This document shows positions 36,474-48,900 of a DNA stretch of 64,000 bases, one piece after another. A model generated the notes under the pieces. The model worked only from the letters and a program-made list of their open reading frames with translations, did no database searches and had not been told where the DNA came from. Both the position numbers and the translations under genes were made by a program. This DNA comes from Boesenbergia rotunda (lineage: Eukaryota; Streptophyta; Magnoliopsida; Zingiberales; Zingiberaceae): the NCBI GenBank assembly GCA_024364735.1, contig JAGFNQ010005258.1, positions 238,450 to 302,449 of the forward strand, given 5' to 3'. Position 1 is the first letter of the stretch, and each line of letters begins with the position of its first letter.

Positions 36474-39400
36474 ATGAAGCCATCGATTGTTCTTAGGCTC
36501 TTCCCTTTGTCGCTCCTCTGCCTTCTCCTCCTCGTCGCCTCCAGTAGCTTCTTCTCGCAGTCTAATGTTCCAGGTCGGGGCGATGCGCCCACATGGAAAG
36601 CCCCCTTCCGCCCCGCGGATTTGATCCCCCTCCTCCCGCGTAAGGCGGCGTGGCCGCTCCTCCGATCGCTACGGAGCGCCGTAGACCTTCTTCCGGCGTT
36701 TGTAGGCGCCGCATCCGAGGACAAGGGTGCTCTCGAGTGGAAAGGTGCCTGCTTTTACAATAACACGGCGTGGATGGAGTTCCACAACAAGAGTGGGTCC
36801 CCATTCGGAGGCGGGACCCTCCACATCGAGGTTTATGTTGAAGAAATTCCTTTTCATAATCGATTTTTACCATTGGGATTCAGCTAGTTGGGGTTTAGGA
36901 TTAGAGTTTAGGGCTTAGGATTAGGTGGAGTTTGTCGTATTCTTCGGCAGGATGGATAAATTTTGGATCGGTAAATGGACGTCGAGTTTTTGTTCGGAAG
37001 CAAAAATGATTATTGTTAGTTGGAAAACGATTATCTTCTTACTTTGTGCTTAGTGCTGTTATGGTGAAAAATGTGTTCTTGGAAGTTGGAATTAGCTGGT
37101 CATTTCCCCCCTCAAAGCAGGACTTCAATGAACTGGAATCTAGGAATGTTGAGCTCAGGTTTTGATGTTTGAGTCTTGCGTATTGAATTCAAATAAAATG
37201 AAAGATTCTACATTCCGATTTCCAAGTAATCTTCTAGTTAAGCTTGATGGGGTAATCTTGTGCCTTGTACAATAGTAGGATTAATTTTTTGAATTTTTTT
37301 ATTTTTTTTATTTATTTTTTATGTTTGTCTTTCTTTCTTATGGCAGTTAGTTAAGTGTGAAGTGTGAAATTAACTCTATACATTTCAACTGCTTCATGTG
37401 AGTGAGCCTTTTGAAGAATATTCATTTGTTCCTCTATTTTTCAGAATGAAGCAATGGAAAATTTCTCACTTTATTCAGAACTTTTCATGAAGTCTTTTCT
37501 CTTAGTTCCTAGTAGTCGCTTTATGTAGATTCATTTTTCTCATCAAATTGTTACTTGGAATAACTTGATCCTGCTCAAAACTGTACCTAATCCTGGAGCA
37601 GTTGATCAAGGTTGTTAAGTGTTGTGCATTGTGTATTCCTTGCATGTTTGTATATGTTGTGATTAAAAATTATATGTCCATTATGTTTCCATTTTTAAGG
37701 GATATGCAGTTGTTATAAAATGGAAACTGAGTATGCATATTACCTAGTTTTAAGTGCAATTTGGAGCATAATATACTGGGTAAGGATCATTAGTGGTTTG
37801 GAAGCAAATGTGATTGTGGATGACATTGTGAGTACGTGGTTAATTAGTATTGGGACATTGGTTCCTCTCTTTTGGCTAGGGCCTAGCCATCATGCTTAGA
37901 TAATTTGTCAATGCGTTTTAAGTCAGGAGCTTGCATTTTATAATTTGTATAGTGTGTAGCATTGATCATGAGATTTTAAGATTGATCTAAACAAGCTTAA
38001 ATGATGGACTTTATGGATCTAGTGTGGAGCCATATTGGGCTTCAACCTCATGGATGCTCATTAAGCTTGGATATGGATTCAAGGACTCATGTGTTGATTG
38101 AAGCATTTAGATAGAATTATTAACTAAGGAGTTTCATCCTAGGAGTTTTAGAGCTGAAGGATGTTTGAAAGTTTGTCTCATGGTTTGGGATCCACCCTTT
38201 TTGATGGTCCACCAAACTAAAGACAAACCTAGATCTACCTTTGAAGGTGGTTTAACTAAAAACTCATGTTTGGTTGACTAAACATTAGTTTTGGGAAAAG
38301 GAGTTGACCAATTATTTATGTTGGTAGACCAACATCGTGGTATTTCAAACATTAAGGTTCCAACAGTCAAAGATTACTTTTTGTTTGACCCAATAAAAAG
38401 TTTTGGTCATCCAAAGCGTGTAAACATGATTGTTGGAACTTCATTTAAAAGCTTTTTAGTGGATCTTTTAGCACATGAATTCACAAAAAACCTTCTAAAA
38501 CATCTTTAATCTTGCTTAAGTGCTAAAAGGGGCACCAAGGAGTTTGAGAATTAAAAAAATCATATCCTTTTTTTTGGAAGTTCTCTTGGTAGCTCTTTGC
38601 TCACCTACGTTAGGTCTTCATCTATAACGTGAGGAGAAGACACATACTCATGTACTTATTGTATAACCTCTTGAAGATGTGACTGCTTTTAGTGTAGATT
38701 TAGAAGTAATCAGTTTGAATTTTAGCGTTTGCTAGGTTGCTAGCAACTGCAGGAGCTAGTCCAGTATGAGCAAGGAGGGTCTTTGGAAGTGCACAAGAAC
38801 TCGTTAGTTTTCTTGTCAAAAAGGCCTCTAGCCCAAAGGCTTGTTTGATCTAGGATGCATTCTAGACTAAAGATTGACTCAACTAGGGAGAGTTTAATTG
38901 TTGGCGCTTTCAGTGAGTGCTTTGTCACTCATTATTGTCTGGACTTCTAGTGACATTTACTATTCATTGTGGAGCTTATTTATTGCCTCATTTAAAGAAG
39001 TGGATTAATGGATTTGAGGATGATGCATTAGACGCATTGTGGGTCGGTGATATAGAATCGAAGTCACCTACATTTAGAGGTGTAAACGAGCCAATCCACT
39101 CGTGAGCTATTTGGTCTTGGTTCGAAAAAAAATTCATGTGAGTTCATTCGATTAAGTTAACGAGCCGAGCTTGAGCTTGATTTCAAGCTCGAATACATTA
39201 TCGAGCCGAGCTCGAGCTTAACAGTATTTGGTTCGCAAGCTCGCGAACATGTTCGTTTAGAGGCTCGCGAACGTATTCGTTAAGAGGCTAGCAAATATTT
39301 TCGTTAAGAGGCTCATTTAAATATCACCTTCCGAACTACAAAAGAGAAGTTATAAAGACAAAATTAAACCAATGGCTGAGATTGTCAATGTAGGTGATTT

Positions 39401-42400
39401 TCATGAGCTCGAACTCGAGCTCAATTGTATGCCTAACGAGCTCGAACTCAAGTTTATTTAACTATCCGAGCTTGAACTAAGCTCGTTTAATTTTTAACGA
39501 GTATTTTCGAGCCGAGCTTGAGCCGTTCGTGAACTCTTTAATGTCATTATGAACCAACTCGAGCTTAAGAATTAAAGCTCGAATTGAACTTGAGCTGAGC
39601 TCAAACTTAGGGAAAAGCTAATCGAGCCGAGCTCGAGCCTCATACTGTTCGGCTCTGCTCGATTACACCCCTACCTACATTATATTTCTTTATTAGTGCA
39701 CATATATTTATTTACCTTGTTCCTAATGATTTGATCATCATGGAAAATACTTCCAGTTGGTAATTCAGTAAAGTTGGTCAATGTGATAGTAATGCTTGTC
39801 GACAAAACATAATGCCATCCTGCAATATGTAGGTATCCTATTCAGTCTTCCTGCATCCTTTGATTCACTTTTTTGATCTACTAAATAACATATTTTTCCT
39901 TAAAAATGCATTTTGAGGAGAGATTTTAAATCCTTGTTGTGATCTATGCTTTTTTTATTTCCAGACTAGCAATGCCCACAGTTGGACATGCTTGGACCTT
40001 TACCTCTTCGCAACTCCATACCGCGTGACCTGGGACTATTACTTTTTGTCGCGGGAACATACTTTGGATATTCATGAGTGGGTTGGAGAAGCTGAATATG
40101 AATTTGTATGTCTTCTTGGTCTTTATACTGACAATGTTTCGTAATCACGCTAAATTGATTATTTTTTAATTTTGCCAATGCAGGTGAAACATAATGGAGT
40201 TTCAATTTTCCTGATGCAATCTGGGATGATTGGAACTCTTTGGGCTCTATATGACATTTTCCCACTGTTTACAAACACTGGATGGGGTGAAAATACAAAT
40301 CTTGCTTTTCTCAGCAAACATATGGGAGCTACATTTGAGGAACGTCCGCAACCATGGATTTCAAGTATCAATACTGATGATATACACTCGGGAGATTTCT
40401 TGGCCATTTCAAAAATTCGTGGACTTTGGGGTGGCTTTGAAACTCTAGAAAAGTGGGTCACTGGATCCTTTGCCGGTCACTCTGCAGTTTTCTTGAGGGA
40501 CTCTGAAGGAAAGCTTTGGGTTGCAGAATCTGGCCACGACAACGATAAGGTTAGATCTGATGGGTACCTTATACTACTCTTTGGGTTGCAGAATCTTCAA
40601 TTGCATCATTTGTACATGCTTTATCTGCATGAATATTTCATATTGGTTAACTATTTTATGGTAAAGATGATTAAATATTGGGAAAAGGAATTAAATTGTG
40701 ATTTCATTTTCTATAACAGATTTTATTGTATAATTGATTATGCTTATATTGAAGATGTTCTTGTTCATATGGTTTCCAAACATTTCATGTTCTAAGAAAT
40801 TGCTGAAAACCTAATATAATATTTATTATATTGATTATGACAATTGGTAATGAGTTGATGTAATAACACAAATTAAAGTTGGATTCCAATCCTATCCGAA
40901 TTGATGATCGATTCTATAGATCGACGAAGCTGGTGGCGACAGTTGCCGCGGTCGGTGCGGTTACATATTCGGCGGAGGTTAGTAATTGACGACCGACGTT
41001 CCTCCCACGACATATTCATGCTGTAATGAGATTGGTGTAATCCAGATTACAAATCATCAACCTCTAATCGAATTACATTAGTAATTGACAGATTTTGTTT
41101 ATCCCACCATATTCAAAGGGTGGTATAATTGATCAATGCTTATATTATATGTAATCTTGTACATTATGGATTTCCAAACATTTCATGTTCTAAGAAATTG
41201 CTGAAAACCTAATATAATATTTATTATATTGATTATGACAATTTTGAGATCTAATACACAAATTTAAATTTTCAATCCTATCCGAATTGGATTTCTATAG
41301 AAAAGGGTGGCATAGTTGCTGCATTACATATTCCATTAGTAATTGAAGATTGTTTATCCCACCATATTCATGCTCTAAGAATTGGTTTCCATTAGTAATT
41401 GAAGATTGTTTATCCCACCATATTCATGCTCTAAGGGTGGTATAATTGATCATGCTTATATTGAAGATGTTCTTGTACATATGGTTTCCAAACATTTCAT
41501 GTTCTAAGAAATTGCTGAAAACCTAATATAATATTTATTATATTGATTATGACAATTTTGAGATCTAATACACAAAAATTTAAATTTTCAATCCTTTCCA
41601 AATTGGATTTCTATAGAAAAGGATGGCATAGTTGCTGCGTTACATATGCCATTAGTAATTGAAGATTGTTTATCCCACCATATTCATGCATTTTTTATAC
41701 ACATAACAGCCCTGATACTATTCCTATCAATATATTTGCTGCGTCATTCATGTTAATTCATATTCCCAGAAGTTACATTTCCTGGAATCACATTCATGGG
41801 AATGCCATTCCTCATTGGAATCTCTCATCAATTATCCAGATCTTTTTGGTCTATACTTCATTAGTTTTCATTTATTCATATACAAATGTGTTGGTTCTGC
41901 TTGCATTATTTACATGCTGGAAGAAGTGTTTTTTTTTGACCGGTAATATTTCAGTGCCTACTGACCTTAGATTACAGTCTTGCACATGCATATTCAAGCA
42001 CAGAGTAGTAGTTCTTGTGCTATACCTGTTAATCACAGAACTCACTTCTTATAGGGAGACGATGTGATTGCCATTCTGACATGGGATGAATGGTGGGAAT
42101 TTGAGCTCACTAAAGATGATACAGATCCTCATATTGCAGTGCTTCCTCTCCATCCAGATATGCGAGCCAAATTCAACAATACTGCAGCGTGGGACTATGC
42201 AAAAAGCATGGTGGATAAGCCATATGGCTACCATAATTTGATCTTCAGTTGGATAGACACTGTTAGTGGGAATTATCCACCACCATTAGATGCACATCTG
42301 GTATCATCCTGCTAATTTCATCTTTTGAAGGTTTTTTTTCCCTCTCCTGTGTTGGTCTTTCGATTGTGATTCACATGCTTGATCAAAACATCATTCATGA

Positions 42401-43940
42401 TTACCCTGCACTTGTCAAGTCCATGAAGTTTGGTATAATTTCTTAAAGATCTAGAAAAGTTTAAGTGCTGAATGAACTTTTCATTCTTACCCTTGTTTTG
42501 TTTTGTTTAGTGGAGCGAGAGGATAATCATTCGCAAATTACTTGACAAAAAGGTTTTGAAATTGGAGAGCATCCCCTTTTTTCTCTTCAAATACATCAAC
42601 TTACCATCATGTGCAATGAACTGATCAAAGTGTAGACAAATTATGCTAACACACACCTGTTCTAGTCAGTTACACTCAATGATGATCTAAATGTAATTGA
42701 ATGTTATACACACATATTAGACTGAATTGCATTTCTGATAGTTGTTCTCTTCTTTTTCCTATGAAAGATTATATGAATTATTATTCTTACAATCAAGGGT
42801 GAAATTGGCATTTAAATCAAGGTTTTGCAGAAAATGACTATTACACATGCATTTATATGAAAAACTTATTTTTAGTTCGTAATCATTACGTGGAAATTTA
42901 ACATATTATGTTTGTTAAACAAGTTAAATGAATGTGAATTAAATGTGTATGAGAGTACAATACTCTAGTTAACATAACTAAAACTGACTTGGAGAAGAAT
43001 TGCTAAGATTTATGAAGTTGATCCTGATAGTTTTTTTACCCTCTGTAAAGGTGGCTTCTGTAATGACCGTGTGGAGTCAGTTCCGGCCAGCTTATGCTGC
43101 TAATTTGTGGAACGAAGCTCTGAACTTCCGACTTGGAACTCAGGTTTTTTTTCTTCTTGTGCATACACTTTTCTTGGACATAATAAATATTACTCTCTAT
43201 TTAGCATAATTCTTGAGTGAACCAATGCCTTTTTTTAGCAATCTTTTACTCATTCGAGTCCATAATGTGTTCTAAACTTCAAAGAATGTCCAGTAGAAAA
43301 CTTTCACATGTTAAGATTTACCATGAACTGCCCTTTCTGCATATAATTACTGAAGAACTTAAGTTTTAAGTTTTTCTTCAAGTTATGTAAAATGGATTTG
43401 CAGGGTCTGAATCTGTCCGAAATCATTGTCGAAGCAGAAAAGAAAGGAACATCATTTGACAAGCTGCTGACAGTTCCTGAGCAAGACGACTGGGTCTACA
43501 ACGATGGAAAATCAGCCTCGTGCGTTGCTTTCATTCTCGAAATGTACAAGGCGGCCGGATTGTTTGGTCCAATTGCCGACTCCATAATACAAGTTACCGA
43601 GTTCACTGTAAGGCCACTCGATGTGTCAGAACAACACATATCCAATAAGAACCTTGCTCTTCGCATCATTAAATCACAGCCGGAAATAGTTCCGGTCGCA
43701 TCTAATTCTTGATGTTCTATGCAGATTAAGGATGCCTACAGCCTCAACTTTTACGAGAGCAATTCTAGCCGATTGCCAGAGTGGTGCAACAAAGGCGACG
43801 ATGTGAAACTCCCCTTCTGCCAAATCAAGGGTCGGTATCGCATGGAATTGCCCGGCTATAACACCATGCGGCCGTATCCCCATATGAACGAGAGATGCCC
43901 GAGTCTCCCACCAAACTATGTCCGGCCCAAATATTGCTGA
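36474..43940 (+). CDS. Plant-conserved secreted or membrane protein, possible permuted papain-like (NlpC/P60-type) hydrolase
   Basis: I recognise this as a conserved plant protein of unknown function and cannot name it. Seven exons, 36474-36830, 39965-40105, 40184-40549, 42055-42300, 43051-43143, 43404-43607 and 43725-43940, all phase 0, give 540 residues. I start at 36474 because this ATG opens directly into a signal peptide or anchor (residues 1-29, LRLFPLSLLCLLLLVASSS); an in-frame ATG at 36360 would place over 30 residues before it. An N-terminal domain (to about 235) has CLDLYLF and TWDYYFLSREHTLDIHEW. Then SGDFLAISKIRG, AGHSAVFLRD with His265 and VAESG are followed much later by SASCVAFILEMYKAAGLFG with Cys441. 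This His-before-Cys order resembles circularly permuted NlpC/P60 (YiiX-like) enzymes; this is my inference. Intron 1 (3.1 kb) holds a hAT-type MITE, and intron 3 holds a local duplication. Confidence 0.85.
39075..39673. mobile_element. hAT-type MITE with 8-bp target duplication
   Basis: A 599-bp element bounded by inverted ends TAGAGGTGTAAACGAGC and, from the other side, TAGGGGTGTAATCGAGC. It is flanked on both sides by CCTACATT (39067-39074 and 39674-39681), the 8-bp duplication typical of hAT insertions. The inside is rich in GAGCTCGAGC-like strings and has no transposase. It lies in intron 1 of the 36474 gene. Confidence 0.92.
40725..41700 (+). repeat. Local triplication in intron 3 with embedded MITE relic
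   Basis: The block TTCCAAACATTTCATGTTC, AAATTGCTGAAAACC, TTTATTATATTGATTATGAC occurs at about 40775, 41170 and 41490. The phrase GATTGTTTATCCCACCATAT recurs at about 41347, 41405 and 41663. The first copy is mixed with GC-rich strings and GTAATCCAGATTACAAATCA, which belong to the Tourist-like MITE family at 27-29 kb. Confidence 0.75.
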
Positions 43941-45920
43941 ATTGGTATTCATCTCATGAGGATTTGCTTTACCTCTTCACCCCAATCCTTCCGCAATCAG
44001 GTATATAAGATCGGGTAGCATAAGCGATTAGTTAGCGTTGAAGGATGTTGTCGTAAAAAATAGATGTTCTCGGTCGAAATCGTCCGCATTTAGTACTAGT
44101 TGAAATTATTGTAGATCCTTGTTTATAATTCTTAGCTTAATGAATTTAGTGAACCTCCATTAGAGGGAGTGGCTAGTAATATTAGATAATCCAAAACACA
44201 ATTAGCAATGATGAGTTTTTTTTTAAAAATAGGGATGTGATACACGTATAAAGTAAATTAATATTAAAAAATTAGTTGTTTTTAATACTAATTAACCTTA
44301 CACTTTATATACTATTTTCTTAAATGTGTATATAATTAATTTATATAATTTTATATTGCTTTAAATGATATATTTTTATGACATTATTAATATGAGGGCA
44401 TGATTTCATCCTGATTGGTAGCCATAAAAATGTCGATGAGGGGTGAAGAACAAGAGGGCTTGTCTATTTAACATAGTTTAGTTGTAATATCTTGTTTTAC
44501 TTTCATGATTGTTTGTACACATTTGTTCCTTCGAAAAGGGTGACTAGTTTGTTTAATTCTAGGGTTGTATATGAACGTTTACGTTCATAAATAAATTTGA
44601 TATTTAATTTAATAAGTATTTATTTATGATCTTTCAATATATATAAGATAAAATCAATGAAATTAAATTAAAAAATTTAATATATATTTATTTAATTAGT
44701 TAATGTTTGTGAACAAAATTTTTATCAACATGTTAATAAATAAAAGAATTTTTAAAATGAACAAATAAATTTATATTATTAGCATTAATAATCAATCAAA
44801 TAAGTTAAATAAAATTTTTAAATAATTAAATAAATTTGAATTGATAATTTGATAGTATTTAAATAAATCAAGTTTGAATTATGTTGAAGTTTGAAGCATC
44901 ATTTTCACGATTTAAGTTATTTTAGATTATAATAAAATTTGATTTGACTTGAGTCGTTTATTGTGCTATTTAAAACTATTATCTAAATTAAACTAGCTAA
45001 ATTTAAAAGTTCTACATGTTGTAGTGTTTTATCTTTTACTTAGTTCTAATGTTTATACCAGTCAACTTTCACAAAGTAGCGCTCCGTTATTCTCCTTAGA
45101 ATCTTTTGAATCATTCATTTTTTTTTAAGTTACTATTCAAATCCATATAACAATTGACAAATCAATTTATATGCATATAATAGTTTTAGTTAAAATGACA
45201 TATTATCTAAAATGACAAATGCCAAATGCCAAAAACTACTTGTAATCTATATAACAATTTAAACCCCAACAGAAGTCTAATAGCAAAAACTAAATAGCAC
45301 GAAATGATTCTAGGGGTTTAACTTTAAAAAGTGGAGTTTCCTTTCTAGTTATTAAATATTCAAGAATTGAATCTCAATTTTAATGAATTAATAAATATTT
45401 TTTTAATAAGCGATTGATTAAAAAAAAATGATTAACGAGTTTTATCAACCAACCTCGAGCGACCGGTCCGGCCACACGGAAATTTCACACCGGCCGCTAG
45501 AGTAAATCGGTAAGCGCTCGCAGTGAGCAGTCTATAAGCGATTGATTCAAGAACATTGAGCTAATGAACCATCCAGTATAAATGATTTATCTTGATGGTA
45601 GATAAAATTTTTTTATAGAACCAAATCGATTATCTTCAAAATTAATTGATATAAGTTAAATATTTAATATCATATTAAAAAGAGGGTGAGAGGCGGCCTT
45701 GATTTGAGTCTAAGTCGTCCTCCATCAAGAAGGTGAGACGACGTTTCAGCAGTCTGCTTCTTCTCATTATTGTCCTCTTCCGCTAGCAAGTCTCAAGAGT
45801 CAACAAACGGGAAACTAAAAACCAAGACTTGAGTTCAACTTCCCCTTGACATCCTCTTCTTTTTCTTCTCCAATTTCCATTCTTTGGCTCAGTGTCTGCA
45901 ATCATCCTCCACCATCCACA
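43941..45920. other. AT-rich intergenic stretch before the NLR gene
   Basis: 3' flank of the 36474 gene and promoter of the NLR. Mostly AT-rich low complexity from 44200 to 45430, a SINE-body fragment at 45450-45545, then a less AT-rich part from about 45690 that is probably the NLR leader. Confidence 0.55.
45450..45545 (-). repeat. Partial copy of the 28985-29205 SINE-like element
   Basis: CGAGCGACCGGTCCGGC, GGAAATTTCACACCGGCC, AGTAAATCGGTAAGC and CTCGCAGTGAGCAGTC match the body of the element at 28990-29080 with mismatches; the tRNA-like head is missing. Confidence 0.65.
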
Positions 45921-48900
45921 ATGGATTTACCATCTTACATAACCATGGGAGGCTGGTTCATCCAAGTGATCTTCGACAAGTACCTCTCCTCCAGGCTTCA
46001 GGCATGGGCAACCAACTCTGGCATAGGTGACGATCTTGAAAGGCTCCGGGTCGCCATGTTGAGAATCCAATCACTGCTCAGCTGTGCAGAGAAGACCAAC
46101 TCAGACGGCTTTGTTAGGTGGATGAAGGAGCTTAGGGATGTTGTTTATGATGCTGAAGACCTCCTTGATGAGCTTGAGTATAGGCGCCTTCGGCAGCAGG
46201 TGGAAGGCGAGACAAGCAGCCCAGTGAGTGCTTTTCTTGCTTCGAATTTGGAGGCGGCAAGAGATGCAGCAAACCGAGCAGGCGGCTTTCTGTCTTCAAA
46301 TTTGTTCAACTTCGCAGAAGGTGACAATGCTATGAATACTAAGCATGGCAATTCCAGGCCCCTGAACACACCGGAACTGACATGGGATAGAGCTACCAAA
46401 GCCAGAATTCGAACAATAACCGAAAGGTTGAATCAAGCAAGTTCTGGCGTGAGCGAAATACTGACACTCTTTAAGTTGGAGAACTGCAATGGTCTGAATC
46501 AAAGAACTGAAAAAGGCACAACTAGCTCTCTGAGGAGTACAAAAGTGTTTGGTCGACAGAACAATGCAAAGAATTTAGTTGAACTGTTGTTGAGACTCGA
46601 TGACGAGCAAGTTTCAATTCTTCCTATAGTTGGAATGGGAGGGATTGGCAAAACCACACTTGCCCAACTTGTTTATAGCAATCCCAAAATAGTAGAGCAC
46701 TTTGAGCTGAGGATGTGGGTGCATGTTTCTAGTAGCTTCAGCGATATGGAATTCACAAGAGAGATCTTAGAATGTGCTTCTGATGACAAGCACGAATTCA
46801 ACGGTGTAAAGAACTTTGACAGGCTACAATCAGCAATCAAGGAGATGTTAATGCGGAAGAGGTATCTGTTAGTGTTAGATGATGTGTGGAATCAAGAGAA
46901 TAGTAGTAAGTTATCAGTGATGGAAAGATGGGACAAACTTTTAGCACCATTGAAAGCCGGCAAAAATGGAAGCAAGATCCTAGTGACCACACGATCGAGA
47001 GCGGTGTCAGAGATGTTAACTGCAAGGAACTCGATAAATTTGAAGTGTCTGAGTGATCAAGATTGCTGGTCCTTGATCAAGGAGATCACATTTTCTGGTG
47101 CAAATCCTGAGGAGGAAATCAAACTTGAGGAGATTGGCCAGGAAATAGCTCAAAAGGCAAAGGGATCGCCTTTAGTAGCAAAGGCAGCAGCAATAATACT
47201 GAAAAATAAGAAAAATGCTGAAGAATGGAAGATGATGCTGGAAGGAAAGAATTTATACAACCATATCACACCCATTATGAAACCGAGTTACGATAACTTA
47301 CCTGCTCATCTGCAGCGGTGCTTTGCATATTGCAGCATATTTCCTAAATGCTGGAAGTTTTCTGATGATTTGATTCACCTCTGGATGGCACAAGGGTACA
47401 TCCAGCCCAAAAGCAAGGATGCAAGGATCCAAGAAATTGGACAAGACTACATGGATGAACTGGTTTGCAGATCATTTTTCGAAGTGGAGAAGAAGGAATT
47501 TGTCACCCACTATGTCATACCTGATCTATTGCATGAGATGGCATGTGCTATTTGCAAGGACGAATGCATCAGAGTCGAAGATAATGAACCCACAAATATT
47601 CCACCATCAATCCGTCACCTGTTCATCAAGTCTGAACAGTTTGCGACTGTCACAGATGTGTACCAGTTTCATAACCTGCGGACCCTCATCAGCTGCAGTG
47701 AAATCCAGTCTAATGCTCATAATGTTCTTGAAGATGTTCTTAAGAACTTGAAAAGCATTCGGGTACTGGATTTATCGAATTGCAAGATGGATGATTTGCC
47801 AGAAGCTATATGCCACTGTATACATTTACGCTACCTGAATCTTTCAGCAACTTCTATTCGACAACTTCCCGAATCACTCTGCAGGCTCTACCACCTACAG
47901 GTGCTGAATTTGCTTGGATGCAGCCTTCTTAGTTTACCTTCATGTATGAACAGGCTGATAAATTTGAGGCATCTTGCTGCTGCTCAACAATTAGTTTCCA
48001 ATATAGCAGAAATTGGGAGATTGACAAGCCTTCAGAGACTAGAAGTTTTCAGAGTCAGATATGAAATCGGATACAAAATAGAAGAACTGAAGGACTTGAA
48101 TGAGCTTCAAAAATCACTTCATATAAGGAATCTAGAGAATGTTCAGAGCAAGAACGAGGCAAGTGAGGCCATGTTACACATGAAAGGTCATCTTAGCGTA
48201 TTGCAGTTACATTGGTTACCTTCTCAGAGGAATCACATGGTGGATGCTGAAGTTCTTGAAGGCCTTCGACCTCATCGAAACCTGAAAAGGCTGGAAATCA
48301 TTGGTTGTAGAGGAAACATGTATCCTACCTGGCTAGAGACTGAATGGCTCACCAATCTTGAGATCATTTATTTAAGTGGCAGTGAAAATTGGGGGTGTCT
48401 TCCCTCACTAGCTCAGTTGCCTTCATTGAAAGTGCTCTGGATACAAGGACTGCACTTGGTAAAGCGGATAGGCACAGAGCTCTTTGGAACTGATGAGAAG
48501 GCACTTAAATGGTTGGAAGAGTTGGTGCTTGATGACATGCCACAACTTGAGTGCTTGGAGGGAAAACAAATGTTTCCACATCTAAAGAGCGTCGTGATCA
48601 AGGATTGTAACAAGCTCAAGACATTACCACCCTTACCTTCCAGTCTTACTGAACTGACTGTTCTGAATCAAGGTTTCTGGTTACCTTACTACGACGATAT
48701 GAGGATGGGAAAATCTCCATCAGTAGTTTCATCACTGTGCATTTACAATTGCTCTTTGCTCATTGCTGAATTCAGTGTTCTACTACTGCAAGAAACATTG
48801 TCATCGCTGCGAACTCTCTGTATTGGTGATCTATCATTGCTCACAGGACTAATTATACGAAAAAACTTAGCCTGTCTTCAAAATTTAGACATCCAAAATT

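Noticed and set aside
45846..45920. N-terminal extension of the NLR
   Set aside because: It has no ATG; the first ATG is at 45921 and starts a typical NLR N-terminus.
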